Assembly: GCF_030812475.1 (NCBI RefSeq)
Contig: NZ_JAUSSR010000005.1
Coordinates: forward strand, 1 to 64,000
From: Pseudomonas lini
GTDB lineage: Bacteria > Pseudomonadota > Gammaproteobacteria > Pseudomonadales > Pseudomonadaceae
DNA length: 64,000 bases
Reading direction: 5' to 3'
Shown here: positions 9,238 to 18,056 of the stretch, piece by piece
Numbering within the stretch: position 1 is the stretch's first letter
Layout of the letters: the number at the start of each line of letters is the position of its first letter
The notes under the pieces: generated by a model
Seen by the model: the letters and a program-made list of their open reading frames with translations, nothing else
Database searches by the model: none
What the model was told of the DNA's origin: nothing
Program-made: the position numbers and the translations under genes

Positions 9238-9258
9238 CATCTCCCGAACGAAAACGTT

Positions 9259-9338
9259 GATCCCCGTAGGAGCCAGGCTTGCCGGCGAAGGCATATTTGA
9301 AATCGCCTTCGCCGGCAAGCCTGGCTCCTACGGGGATC
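9259..9338. repeat. Long REP palindrome, probable bidirectional terminator
   Basis: A perfect 34-bp inverted repeat (GATCCCCGTAGGAGCCAGGC and onward) closes over a 12-nt loop between two convergent genes. It is a REPIN-type structure, and its position suggests it also ends both transcripts. Confidence 0.85.
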
Positions 9339-9348
9339 TTTTGATCTT

Positions 9349-9696
9349 CTATTCAGCCCGATCAATCCGATCCAGCGCCCGGTTCACCGCCAGTTCGCCC
9401 AGCATGATGACCTGGGCAATCCCCAACAGGGCGTTGCGACTCGTCCCCTCCATATGATCAGCCAGATCCAGCGCCATGACATTGGCAGAAGCCAGCGACT
9501 CACAGGCGTGGGCCAGCAGGGTTTCGGTATCGAGTTCCGGGTTGACGATGAACATGGTGCAGAGTTTGCGCGGGGTCGCCTGGATGTCGGCGGCAGAGGA
9601 AATGCGTTCGGATGGTGGGTGGGAATTGTTTGAATCGATGGTTTCTGAGGGCGTTGCCGGATCGGTGTCCGGCGGGTTTGGTGTTGGCTTAATCAT
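9349..9696 (-). CDS. DUF6124/DUF3077-type small protein
   Basis: A 115-aa protein with a proline/serine-rich N-terminal third and a conserved C-terminal helical region (LLAHACESLASANVMALDLADH, then ALLGIAQVIMLGELAVNRALD). This is the pattern of small Pseudomonas DUF6124/DUF3077 proteins, whose function is unknown. AAGGGAAG precedes the ATG. The mRNA would have an unusually long structured leader (9700-9950). No membrane segment or signal peptide is seen. The family call is from memory of the C-terminal pattern. Confidence 0.75.
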   Translation of the reverse strand: MIKPTPNPPDTDPATPSETIDSNNSHPPSERISSAADIQATPRKLCTMFIVNPELDTETLLAHACESLASANVMALDLADHMEGTSRNALLGIAQVIMLGELAVNRALDRIDRAE

Positions 9697-9699
9697 GAG

Positions 9700-9950
9700 T
9701 GCTTCCCTTAATTAGCTGGGCCGCACCATCTCGCTACTACACGAAAGGGTGGCAGCTGTGCGCAAGTTAGTAGACCGGCAAGGGTAAGCAAAAACCGGCG
9801 CGCCCGAGGACGCCATGCGCACAGCTGCCATCAAGTGCAGGCGGATACCTGACTGATGATGCTCATGCGACCGCTTTAACCTTGGCCGGGCTACTAAACC
9901 CGATCACTGACCATCAGTGACGCGAATCAAGTTACCGAGTAGCCCCTGGG
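9700..9950 (-). promoter_or_regulatory. Structured leader upstream of the DUF6124 gene, candidate cis-RNA
   Basis: Three nested pairings are visible: a perfect 14-bp inverted repeat GGCAGCTGTGCGCA (9751-9764 with 9816-9829); an 8-bp stem GGGCTACT/AGTAGCCC (9888-9895 with 9938-9945) enclosing the hairpin TCACTGACCATCAGTGA (9904-9920); and CTACTA/TAGTAG (9734-9739 with 9768-9773). In the minus-strand RNA the arm at 9764-9751 lies inside the loop of the CTACTA pairing, so a pseudoknot or switch between two folds is possible. Confidence 0.55.
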
Positions 9951-10044
9951 CGCACAAGCCGGCGGATTCTGGCGTAACCGTAGGCAACGACGCAAGGTGC
10001 TGTGGCTTTCGGGAAGTGACGTGAGAGCTTTCTTACAAACACTC

Positions 10045-10386
10045 GGAAGCGTCCTACACATCCATCAGAAACGCCCTATTTCCACCTCGACCGACTTCGT
10101 AAAGCTTGCGAGCGTTTGCACGCTGCGGTCTGTCTGTATGACCGCGTTATCGTTCTTCGCTGTAGGAGCCAGGCTTGCCGGCGAACCAGACGCTGCGGTC
10201 TGTCTGTGTGACCGCGTTATCGTTCTTCGCGGGCAAGCCTCGCTCCTACGGAAGCGTCCTACACATCCATCAGAACGCCCTATTTCCACCTCGACCGACT
10301 TCGTAAAAGCTTGCGAGCATTTGCACGCTGCGGTCTGTCTGTGTGACCGCGTTATCGTTCTTCGCCGGCAAGCCTGGCTCCTACAG
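10045..10386. repeat. Direct repeats of ~115 bp with REP arms
   Basis: The segment 10045-10160 recurs at 10252-10366 with few changes. REP arms lie between and after the copies (10161-10185, 10231-10252, 10361-10386). The embedded linker TGACCGCGTTATCGTTCTTC is the complement of the linker in the 70-bp repeats at 1-165. The open frames read through it are repeat artefacts. With the leader RNA above, this accounts for the gene-free stretch 9697-10419. Confidence 0.8.
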
Positions 10387-10419
10387 GGTGGGGCGCGGTG
10401 GATTGGGTGGCAACGGCCG

Positions 10420-11202
10420 CTAGATACTCATCACCATCTGCCCGCTATCAATGCGCAACTCGACTCCATTGATCGCCCGGGCTTCATCGCTGGCCAGGAA
10501 CAGCACGCTGGCCGCCACGTCCTCAGGCCGGCACATGCGGTTCATCGGGTCGCTGTCGATGGTCATGCGGTCCGGGTCGACGCCTGTGGGAAGGCTGCCA
10601 CGGGTCATGTCGGTGAGCACGCCGTCCGGATGCAGGGTGTTGCAGCGGATGCGGTATTTGCGTCGCCGGCACAGCGCCGCTACCGAACGCGACAATGCCG
10701 CCACCGCGCCCTTGGAGGCGCTGTAAGCCAGGTAATCGTCACGCCCGGCCAGGGCCGCGACGGACGACAGGTTGATGATCGAACCACCGCTGTCCTTCAT
10801 CAACGCGATGCCTTCGCGACAGCCCAGAAACACACTGTCGGCATTCACCCGCATCACCTTTTGCCACGCCTGCAGACTGGTTTCTTCAATCGAGCCGGCG
10901 ATCAGAATGCCGGCATTGTTGACCAGAATATCCAGACGCCCATAGCGCTCGCGCACATGGTCGATGACCTGGCGCCACCCGTCTTCACTGCTGACGTCGT
11001 GGCGGAAAAAGGCTGCAGCCAGTCCGATTTCAGCCGCCAGGGCCTGGCCTGTCTCGACGTCCAGGTCGCTGATCAGCACCTGGGCACCTTCGGCCGCCAG
11101 CACCCGCACGCTGGCAGCGCCGATCCCCTTGGCGCCGCCGGTGACCAGCGCGACCTTGCCGTGAACCCGGCCGTTCTTGTTGTTTTGATTGAGCGTCATC
11201 AT
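10420..11202 (-). CDS. SDR family oxidoreductase
   Basis: A 260-aa classical SDR with TGGAKGIG for NAD(P) binding, NNAG, a catalytic Ser in NLSSVAAL and YSASKGA as YxxxK. The C-terminal part (RCRRRKYRIRCNTLHPDG region) follows the usual family pattern. The start ATG at 11202 overlaps the stop of the FAD dehydrogenase as ATGA. It is the last gene of a minus-strand block with two ketosteroid-dehydrogenase-like flavoproteins, so a hydroxysteroid dehydrogenase is likely but unproven. Confidence 0.9.
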   Translation of the reverse strand: MMTLNQNNKNGRVHGKVALVTGGAKGIGAASVRVLAAEGAQVLISDLDVETGQALAAEIGLAAAFFRHDVSSEDGWRQVIDHVRERYGRLDILVNNAGILIAGSIEETSLQAWQKVMRVNADSVFLGCREGIALMKDSGGSIINLSSVAALAGRDDYLAYSASKGAVAALSRSVAALCRRRKYRIRCNTLHPDGVLTDMTRGSLPTGVDPDRMTIDSDPMNRMCRPEDVAASVLFLASDEARAINGVELRIDSGQMVMSI

Positions 11203-12896
11203 GTCGTCTCTTGTGCGAGGGTCGGCTGCAGCTGTGGATCCATGAACCGGGCGGCGGCCGCTCCGGCACGACGCCCGGAGAACACGCAGTCTGCCAGGGA
11301 TAATCCGCTTATGTAGAGGTGCGAAGGAATGCCCAGCGCCGTGCGCCCCGCAGCGTACAGGCCAGGTATTGCCTGGCCCTGCCCGTCGAGCACCGCGCCG
11401 TTGCTTTCGTCCACGCGTAACCCGCCGAGGGTCAAGGCACCCAGTGGAAAGACCGGATTGGTCACGGAAATGTCGCAGGCATAAAACGGCCCCTGATCGA
11501 GCACTTGACGCCCGCCCGGCGACTTGCCGAAAGGCTCGGGCGCCTCGCCACGGGCTGCTGCGTTGGCCGCCAGTAGCGATTCGCGCAGCGCCGCCGGATT
11601 CATCCCGGTGTTGGTGGCCAACTGGCTCAGGTGCTGGCCCGTGCGCACCTTGAACAGCATCAGCACCAGGGCGGGCAAGCTTTGAAACCACCAATAGCCG
11701 CCAAACAATGCCTCGCGGATGGCTTTCTTGCGCAGCGGTGCATCCAGCACCAGCCAGGCTTTGCCGCCCTGCTCCTCCATCAAGGGTTGACCCAGGGTCG
11801 CGCCATAGACTTCTTCGTTGCAGAAACGTCGGCCTTCGCGATTGACCACGATGCCCTTGTGCCAACTGTACGGCGGGTTGATAAACCGCCAGGCCGAAAC
11901 CCGCTCCAGTCCGGCGCCCTGACCACCGACGCTGGTTCCCAGGCGCAGGCCGCTGCCGTCACAGCCTGTGGCACCGACTTTGAAGTTACGCTCGAATTTC
12001 GGCGCATGCCGTTTGATCAGTTCGCGATTGAAAATGAAACCGCCGGTACTGAGGATGACGCCGTTGCGGGCGTGAACCAGCCGTGGCCGGGCGAAGTCCC
12101 GTTCGAGCTGGCCGATCCGCTGACGCAGCTTCTTGCAGTAACCCGCGGCGAAATTCTGTAACCGCTCGGCACGAGCGGCCAGGCGCGCATGCAACTGCGC
12201 TTGCGGGGTGCCGGGCGTAATGCACCACATCTCGGCACCCACCACCCGCCCCTGCGCATCAACCACCAGGCGTTTGGCTGCCGCTTGCAGCAATGGCCGG
12301 GCCCCGGCGCGCAGGCACGCGTCCTTGAGGTGCGCATATAGCACCGCGCCGCACTGGCCTTTGCCCACGGTGCGATGACCCCGTGGTGCCGGTGGCAGTG
12401 GTCCGCCATGCTGCGGGACCAGTTCGTTGCCGGAGTAATAGAGAAAGTAACCGTCAGGCGGGTACGAAGTCTTGCCGCCCGGCGGCATCTGGTGGCCATA
12501 GGGCGCACCGTGGCTTTCCAGCCAGTCGAGGTTGCTGACGCTGTCGGCGCAGAAGCGCCGCAGGGTGTCGTCGCTGACCACGTTTCGGGTTTCATGCTTG
12601 AGGTAGTCAAACATGGCTTCGGGCGTGTCGCTGAACCCTGCCGCCTGCTGATGGCGGGTACCGCCACCGGCGTAGACCACCCCGCCACTCTTGGCACTGG
12701 CACCGCCACCTGTGAATCGGTCGGCAATCAGGACATCGGCACCCAGGGCGCGGGCCTCCAGCGCCGAGCAGGCCCCGGCCGCGCCCCACCCGATAATCAA
12801 TACATCGCAGTGCTCGTCCCACAGCAACGCGCTGCTGTCGGCGACCTGCAAAGGTGTCTGGATCGGCGTGCAGAAACTGTCATCGAACGTCGCCAT
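11199..12896 (-). CDS. FAD-dependent oxidoreductase, Kst4D/fumarate reductase-type
   Basis: A 565-aa flavoprotein of the fumarate reductase/KstD superfamily. GWGAAGACSALEA is the N-terminal FAD-binding GxGxxG motif. LYAAGRTALGIPSHLYISG near the C-terminus is the second FAD-contact motif and resembles 3-ketosteroid delta4-dehydrogenases more than delta1 enzymes. It lies 8 bp downstream of a KstD-like gene and overlaps the next SDR. The probable reaction is desaturation of a 3-keto ring, or reduction of an enone. The distinction between delta1 and delta4 rests on motif resemblance only. Confidence 0.85.
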   Translation of the reverse strand: MATFDDSFCTPIQTPLQVADSSALLWDEHCDVLIIGWGAAGACSALEARALGADVLIADRFTGGGASAKSGGVVYAGGGTRHQQAAGFSDTPEAMFDYLKHETRNVVSDDTLRRFCADSVSNLDWLESHGAPYGHQMPPGGKTSYPPDGYFLYYSGNELVPQHGGPLPPAPRGHRTVGKGQCGAVLYAHLKDACLRAGARPLLQAAAKRLVVDAQGRVVGAEMWCITPGTPQAQLHARLAARAERLQNFAAGYCKKLRQRIGQLERDFARPRLVHARNGVILSTGGFIFNRELIKRHAPKFERNFKVGATGCDGSGLRLGTSVGGQGAGLERVSAWRFINPPYSWHKGIVVNREGRRFCNEEVYGATLGQPLMEEQGGKAWLVLDAPLRKKAIREALFGGYWWFQSLPALVLMLFKVRTGQHLSQLATNTGMNPAALRESLLAANAAARGEAPEPFGKSPGGRQVLDQGPFYACDISVTNPVFPLGALTLGGLRVDESNGAVLDGQGQAIPGLYAAGRTALGIPSHLYISGLSLADCVFSGRRAGAAAARFMDPQLQPTLAQETT

Positions 12897-12904
12897 ACAT
12901 CCTC

Positions 12905-14614
12905 CTATCGCTGGCTGGCCAAGTGGTTGGCGGCGACATAAGCGAAGGTCATCGCCGGCCCCAGTGTGCCGCCCGCGCCTGGATAGCTGGTGCCCATCAC
13001 CGACGCCGAGCAGTTGCCGATCGCGTACAGGCCTGCGATGGCGGCGCCGTCCTCGCGGACCACTTGCGCATGTTCGTTGGTCAGCAGGCCGCCCTTGGTG
13101 CCGATGTCCCCGGCATCAAGACGCATGGCGTAGTACGGGCCTTTGCGCAATGGCGCCAGACACGGGTTGGGCTTGATATTGCTGTCGCCGTAATAACGGT
13201 CGAAGACATTGCCGCCGCGCCCGAAGTCCGGATCCTTACCCGTGCGCGCATAGTCGTTGACCTTGACCACGGTGGCTTCGAGACCGGCGGCATCGACGCC
13301 GATCTGTCTGGCCAGTCCGGCCAGGGAGTCGTCCTTCCAGTACAGGTTGTTCAGCCATTCCTTGCGCAAGCGGCTGTCGGGCATGATCTGGCCCGGCATC
13401 AGCGGCCCCATCGCGTAGTTAAAACGGAAATGGCCATCGAAAATCACCCAGGCCGGTACCGACTTGCCACCCGTGAGCCCGTTGTCGTTGTACATCGCAT
13501 TGACGAACTCCAGATACGGCGCGGCCTCGTTGACGAAGCGCCGGCCCAGGCTGTTGACCACGATGGCGCCAGGGAACGCGCGCTCGGCAAAGATCCCCCG
13601 GGGTTTTTCCTCGCCCGGTACGGCGATGGTCGGCGCCCACCAGGCCCAATCCATCAATGCGGTGGCCGCGCCCTGAGCCAGCCCGGCTTCCAGCGCGGCA
13701 CCGGTGTTGTTGCCCGGCGGTGTCGCACTCCAGGCCATGCGGGTCGGTTGCGGCAAGTATTTTTCACGCAGTGCCTGGTTCTGTTCAAAACCACCGGACG
13801 CCAGGATCACCCCGTGACGCGCGTGCAGTTGCACCTCGGCACCGTTACGCCGCACGCTGACGCCGCTGACCCGGCCGTCCTTGGTGAGCAAGCCGGCAAA
13901 ATCGGTGTTGAGCCAGAGCGGCACGTTGCGGTCCATCAACGAGCGCCGCAGCGATGCCACCAGCGAGCTGCCCAGCGACGCCCGGCGGTCGATCTTGCTT
14001 TTGCGGCGCCATTTGAAATCGAGTTTGTAACGCAGCATCAGGCCCATGATCAGCAGGCGCCAGCCAAAACCACGCGCCATGACCTTGTGCGCATCCCGGG
14101 CGGTCCAGGCGATGCAGCCCATGAGCAATGTCGACGGCGAAGGTTTACGCAGGTTGTCCAGTTCGTCGCCCAACAGGCTGGTATCGAAGAACTCCGGATC
14201 CAGGGTTCTGCCGCCGGGCAGCGCGCCCGGCAGGTGCGGGTAATAGTCGGGGTATTTGGCGGCCACCGCGTAGCGTACCCGACTGGTCTGGGCAAGCTCT
14301 TCGATCATCTTCGGCGCATTGTCCAGATAGCTGCGCAGCCGGGTTTCATCGACATGTTCGCCCGCCGCGGCTTGCAGATAACGCAAGGCTGTTGCGTAAG
14401 TGTCATTGCCGTTCAGCTTGGCGAAATAGTGGTTGTTGGGGATCCAGATACCGCCGCCGGAGATCGCCGAGGTGCCGCCGTACTTGTCGCTTTTTTCCAC
14501 GATCAGCACACTGAAGCCGTGATCGGCGAGGAACACCGCCGACGTCATTGCACCTGCACCCGAACCAACGACAATCACATCGTAGTGGGTCTGAGACTGA
14601 ACTTGAGCCGTCAT
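12905..14614 (-). CDS. kstD: 3-ketosteroid delta1-dehydrogenase-like flavoprotein
   Basis: A 569-aa flavoprotein with an N-terminal VVGSGAGAMTSAV FAD motif and EKSDKYGGTSAISGGGIW. The C-terminal block SASVMGTSYPGAGGTLGPAM holds the conserved Tyr and Gly that activate the C3 ketone in KstD enzymes. The start MTAQVQS at 14614 was chosen because homology begins there; an upstream ATG at 14722 adds non-family residues. It opens a tightly spaced block with a second flavoprotein and an SDR. Its role would be ring-A desaturation in a steroid or related cyclic terpenoid. Confidence 0.85.
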   Translation of the reverse strand: MTAQVQSQTHYDVIVVGSGAGAMTSAVFLADHGFSVLIVEKSDKYGGTSAISGGGIWIPNNHYFAKLNGNDTYATALRYLQAAAGEHVDETRLRSYLDNAPKMIEELAQTSRVRYAVAAKYPDYYPHLPGALPGGRTLDPEFFDTSLLGDELDNLRKPSPSTLLMGCIAWTARDAHKVMARGFGWRLLIMGLMLRYKLDFKWRRKSKIDRRASLGSSLVASLRRSLMDRNVPLWLNTDFAGLLTKDGRVSGVSVRRNGAEVQLHARHGVILASGGFEQNQALREKYLPQPTRMAWSATPPGNNTGAALEAGLAQGAATALMDWAWWAPTIAVPGEEKPRGIFAERAFPGAIVVNSLGRRFVNEAAPYLEFVNAMYNDNGLTGGKSVPAWVIFDGHFRFNYAMGPLMPGQIMPDSRLRKEWLNNLYWKDDSLAGLARQIGVDAAGLEATVVKVNDYARTGKDPDFGRGGNVFDRYYGDSNIKPNPCLAPLRKGPYYAMRLDAGDIGTKGGLLTNEHAQVVREDGAAIAGLYAIGNCSASVMGTSYPGAGGTLGPAMTFAYVAANHLASQR

Positions 14615-14800
14615 TGTTGTTATGCCATTAGCTGAGGTCAGAGATAACCGCCGACGACGCTGTGGGAGCGCTGGCGGAGTGCATCCCATGATCGGGGCTG
14701 CACTGGCCGGGCTCATCGTCAAAGCGGACTAGGAAGCCGGCCCGATGCCGGTTGCTCATGAAAGCTGCGAACAACCGGCCGAAAGTGCCAGGCAGTGCTG

Positions 14801-16396
14801 TCAGAGGACGGCGCGTCTGGCGGCCCAGGGACGATCCTGCTCCAGTTGACTGGCCAGGCGCAGCAGACCGTCCTCACCTCCCAGGCGGGCGGTGAACATC
14901 ATGCCCACCGGCAGACCGCTATCGCTTTGGCCCAACGGCAGCGAGATGGCCGGTTGGCCACTGACGTTGGCCAGCACGGTGAAGCCGGCGCTGCCCATGG
15001 CGTGATGGGCATAGCTGTCCCAGGATTGATCCAGCGTCAGCAGGCCCAGTTGCGGGGTCAGGTTGGCGGTGACCGGCGACAGGATCACGTCGAAGCGTTC
15101 GAACGGCTGCTCCATGGTTGCGCCAATACTTTCGAACGACTGACGGGCGCGATACAGGTCTTCACCCGTGGTGGCCTGGGCGCGTTCCAGGTTGACCAGG
15201 GTGATTTTCTCCAGGTCCTGCGCCGTGGCGGCCCGCCCCAGCACCTGTTCGCGGTCGTGAATCGCGGTGCGCAATGCGGTGCCGATCACTGTGCCATGCG
15301 CACCGAACAGCTGGCGTGGATCGATGTTCAGCGTCAGCTCTTCGACTTCATGCCCCAGTCCCAGCAACTGCTTGATGGTCTGTTCCAGCGTGGCGGCAAT
15401 CGCCGGTTCCAACGCCGCGCCGGTCAATGACTGGCGAACCACGGCGACACGCAACTTGCCCGGCTCGCGCTGCAATTCTTCAACATACGGCCGTATCAGC
15501 GGCGGAATCCAGTACGCACTGCCCGCTTCATGGCCTTGACCGGCATCGAGAAACAGCGCGGTATCGCGCACCGTGCGCGAGACCACATTGCCGACGCTGG
15601 CGCCAAACCAGCCCTCGAAATGCGCCGGCCCACTTGGCGTGCGATAACGGCTGGGCTTGAGCCCCACCAACCCGCAATACGAGGCAGGAATGCGGATCGA
15701 GCCGCCACCGTCGGTGGCATGGGCCACAGGCACGATCCCGGCAGCCACGGCCGCTGCCGCGCCGCCAGAGGAACCACCCGCGCTCATGGCCAGGTTCCAC
15801 GGGTTGCACGTCTGCCCCCACAGCATGGATTCAGTGGTGGTGGTCAAGCCGAACTCGGGGCAGGTCGTCTTGCCGAAGGGCACGGCGCCAGCTCGCTCGT
15901 AGCGGCTGATCAGGGTGCTGGTCCGGGCCGCTGGCGGGGCGTCCTTGAACAGCCGGCAACCATTGCTGGTCGAGGTGCCCTCCAGGTAGGTATTGAGGTC
16001 TTTGATCAACACCGGCACGCCGGCCAGTGCCCCTTGGGTTTCGGTACCGGCGGAACGGCGCTGGGCTAACAGCGTGCGGGCGTAGGCCTCGTGCAGCATG
16101 TTCACGGCCTTGACCCTGGGATTCACCGCCTGGCAACGAGCCAGCGCCGCCGCCAGCAGGTCTTCGGCCTGCAGCTCGCCGCTGCGAATGGCCTGACTCA
16201 TGGCCCAGGCGTCCAGCCCTTGGTAGTCACTGGCCGACAGACCCGCCGCACGGGCATCGGCAAAACGTCCCAGCAATCCGATACCCGCGACCAGGGCGCC
16301 TGCCTTGAGCACACTGCGCCGCGGCCAGCCGGTCGGCGGCGCGTTGGACAAGGTGGTTGTCGAGGCAGTCATCGGTTGGTGTTCGTTGGTTTTCAT
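14801..16396 (-). CDS. Tat-exported amidase-signature family hydrolase
   Basis: A 531-aa amidase. The N-terminus carries a twin-arginine signal ([18 protein letters not shown] followed by ARAAG), so export as a folded enzyme is expected. The Ser-cisSer-Lys triad is visible: Lys in [13 protein letters not shown], the cis-Ser in [15 protein letters not shown] and the nucleophile in [11 protein letters not shown]. The family hydrolyses amides of carboxylic acids. Within a steroid-type cluster it could free an acid from an amide conjugate outside the cytoplasm. It lies 28 bp downstream of an aldehyde dehydrogenase gene. Confidence 0.9.
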   Translation of the reverse strand: MKTNEHQPMTASTTTLSNAPPTGWPRRSVLKAGALVAGIGLLGRFADARAAGLSASDYQGLDAWAMSQAIRSGELQAEDLLAAALARCQAVNPRVKAVNMLHEAYARTLLAQRRSAGTETQGALAGVPVLIKDLNTYLEGTSTSNGCRLFKDAPPAARTSTLISRYERAGAVPFGKTTCPEFGLTTTTESMLWGQTCNPWNLAMSAGGSSGGAAAAVAAGIVPVAHATDGGGSIRIPASYCGLVGLKPSRYRTPSGPAHFEGWFGASVGNVVSRTVRDTALFLDAGQGHEAGSAYWIPPLIRPYVEELQREPGKLRVAVVRQSLTGAALEPAIAATLEQTIKQLLGLGHEVEELTLNIDPRQLFGAHGTVIGTALRTAIHDREQVLGRAATAQDLEKITLVNLERAQATTGEDLYRARQSFESIGATMEQPFERFDVILSPVTANLTPQLGLLTLDQSWDSYAHHAMGSAGFTVLANVSGQPAISLPLGQSDSGLPVGMMFTARLGGEDGLLRLASQLEQDRPWAARRAVL

Positions 16397-16424
16397 AGCG
16401 ATTGTTGCGCCCTGTCGATTATTT

Positions 16425-17858
16425 TTATGAGGTCACATTGGCCAGCATGGCCGCCAAAAAGTGTTCGCCATACGGCGGCAAGAGCCCCCATTCGCGGCGC
16501 GGGTCATGCTCCGGCGCCTTGAACACCGTGCGCTGGTGGCTGAACTCGAGAAACCCTTCGTGACCATGGTAATGGCCCATGCCCGAAGCGCCGACTCCGC
16601 CAAACGGCGCATCGTGCATCGCCGCGTGCATCATCACATCGTTGACGGTCACCCCGCCGGACACGGTACGTTCCAGCACGTAGCGCTGCTGTTCGGGGTC
16701 TTTGCCGAAGTAATACAGCGCCAGCGGGCGGGGACGACCATTGATATCGTCAATGACCTGGTCGAGGTGTTCATAGGTGAGCACGACCATGGCGGGGCCG
16801 AAGATTTCTTCACGCATGATCACACTGTCCGGCGCCGGGTCGACCACCACGCGCAGGGGCCGGCGTCGGTCCTCGGCATTCGGCGCCAAGGGTTCGGGCA
16901 GGCACTCGACGCGTGCGCCGCGGGCCTGGGCGTCCAGTACGTAATCTTCGACCCGGTCCAGGTGCCGCTGGTTGACCACCGCCACCACGTCCGGGTTGCC
17001 GGCCACCGCAGGATTGAGTTCGCTATAGATGGCGCGCAGGGCTTCAAGGAAGGGTTCCAGCAGCGCCTTGGGCACGTACACCAGATCCGGACTGATGCAG
17101 ATTTGCCCGCCATTGCAGGCTTTACCCACGGCGATGCTGAAAGCGGCTTTTTTAAGGTCGGCGCTGGCGGAGACGATGACCGGCGACTTGCCGCCCAGCT
17201 CCAGCGTCACCGGTACCAGGTTGAGTGCGGCGTTGCGCATGACCAGCCGCCCCGTCGCGGTACTGCCGGTGTACACCAAGTGGTCAAACGGTTGGGCGCT
17301 GAAGGCTTCGGCCAGTTCCACGTCGCCGGTGACGACGCCGATCTCCAGCGGGTCGAGGTGCTCAGCGAACAGCTGCGCCACCAACTCGGCCGTCCGCGGT
17401 ACCACGTCCGACGGCTTGAGGATGGCCCGGTTGCCCGCGGCCAGCACCGAGGCCAAGGGGCTGAACAAGGTGAACAAAGGCGCGTTCCATGTACCGAGAA
17501 TGCCCACCGTGCCCTTGGGCTGGTGCATCACCCACGCCTTGGCGCCGAGCTGATCGTAGGGCGCAAAAGGCGCACGTGGATCATCCTGCATCCAGTCCTG
17601 CAGATGGTCACGCGCATATTTGAGCGAGGCCAGGGCGCCGAGCACGTCATTCATCAACGAGAAACCGGCAGGCCGACCGCCGAAATCCAGGTCGATCGCC
17701 TCGGTCAACACGCCATGGTGGCGCACCAACAGATCGATGACTTGCTGGAGTCGGCGTCGGCGGGTGTCGGCGCTCACCGCACCGGCGCTGGCGAATGCGC
17801 TTTTTTGCCGGGATAACAGATTGGTGAGCCCTTGGACGGATGATATGACTGAACTCAT
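16425..17858 (-). CDS. Aldehyde dehydrogenase, coniferyl-aldehyde type
   Basis: A 477-aa NAD(P)-dependent aldehyde dehydrogenase. The catalytic Glu lies in LELGGKSPVIV and the nucleophilic Cys in NGGQICISPDLVYVP, the sub-family pattern of coniferyl aldehyde dehydrogenases. The C-terminus lacks the long tail of standard ALDHs, as usual for this group. The start at 17858 follows AAGGGGAC; an in-frame upstream ATG was rejected. It is first in the minus-strand block and divergent from the flavin reductase gene. It probably oxidises a side-chain or xenobiotic aldehyde. Confidence 0.9.
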   Translation of the reverse strand: MSSVISSVQGLTNLLSRQKSAFASAGAVSADTRRRRLQQVIDLLVRHHGVLTEAIDLDFGGRPAGFSLMNDVLGALASLKYARDHLQDWMQDDPRAPFAPYDQLGAKAWVMHQPKGTVGILGTWNAPLFTLFSPLASVLAAGNRAILKPSDVVPRTAELVAQLFAEHLDPLEIGVVTGDVELAEAFSAQPFDHLVYTGSTATGRLVMRNAALNLVPVTLELGGKSPVIVSASADLKKAAFSIAVGKACNGGQICISPDLVYVPKALLEPFLEALRAIYSELNPAVAGNPDVVAVVNQRHLDRVEDYVLDAQARGARVECLPEPLAPNAEDRRRPLRVVVDPAPDSVIMREEIFGPAMVVLTYEHLDQVIDDINGRPRPLALYYFGKDPEQQRYVLERTVSGGVTVNDVMMHAAMHDAPFGGVGASGMGHYHGHEGFLEFSHQRTVFKAPEHDPRREWGLLPPYGEHFLAAMLANVTS

Positions 17859-17944
17859 TCGTGTCCCCTTGCTGGTACTGGCCCAATGGCCGGGAAGCGC
17901 CCGATGCGCTTGCCGCCACCCTAGCCTTACACCCCGCGCGACGC

Positions 17945-17962
17945 CTCGTCCGATCGGACGAG
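17945..17962. promoter_or_regulatory. Perfect 18-bp palindrome, candidate operator
   Basis: CTCGTCCGATCGGACGAG lies in the 198-bp divergent region between the aldehyde dehydrogenase and flavin reductase genes. Its core is nearly repeated at 8369-8382, in front of the other divergent pair of this cluster. Its form suits a dimeric repressor. Confidence 0.6.
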
Positions 17963-18056
17963 TAGCGAGCAAATCTGTTAGTCCGTTGAGACGATGTTGA
18001 ACCGCATGATGCGACCAATACTGGCCCTACGAAAATCCCACCCCATGAGGCCAGTC

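Noticed and set aside
9997..11316. 439-codon plus-strand frame over the REP repeats and SDR
   Set aside because: The N-terminal part translates the repeated DNA and the remainder is antisense to the SDR.
10420..11865. Long 481-codon frame beginning far upstream of the SDR
   Set aside because: The first ~220 codons run antisense-like through the FAD dehydrogenase gene in another frame. SDR homology starts only at the ATGATG at 11202, which overlaps the upstream stop as ATGA.
14717..14730. Third copy of the CGTCyGAwCGGACG palindrome
   Set aside because: Only 10 of 14 bases match and the dyad symmetry is lost, so it is not listed as an operator.
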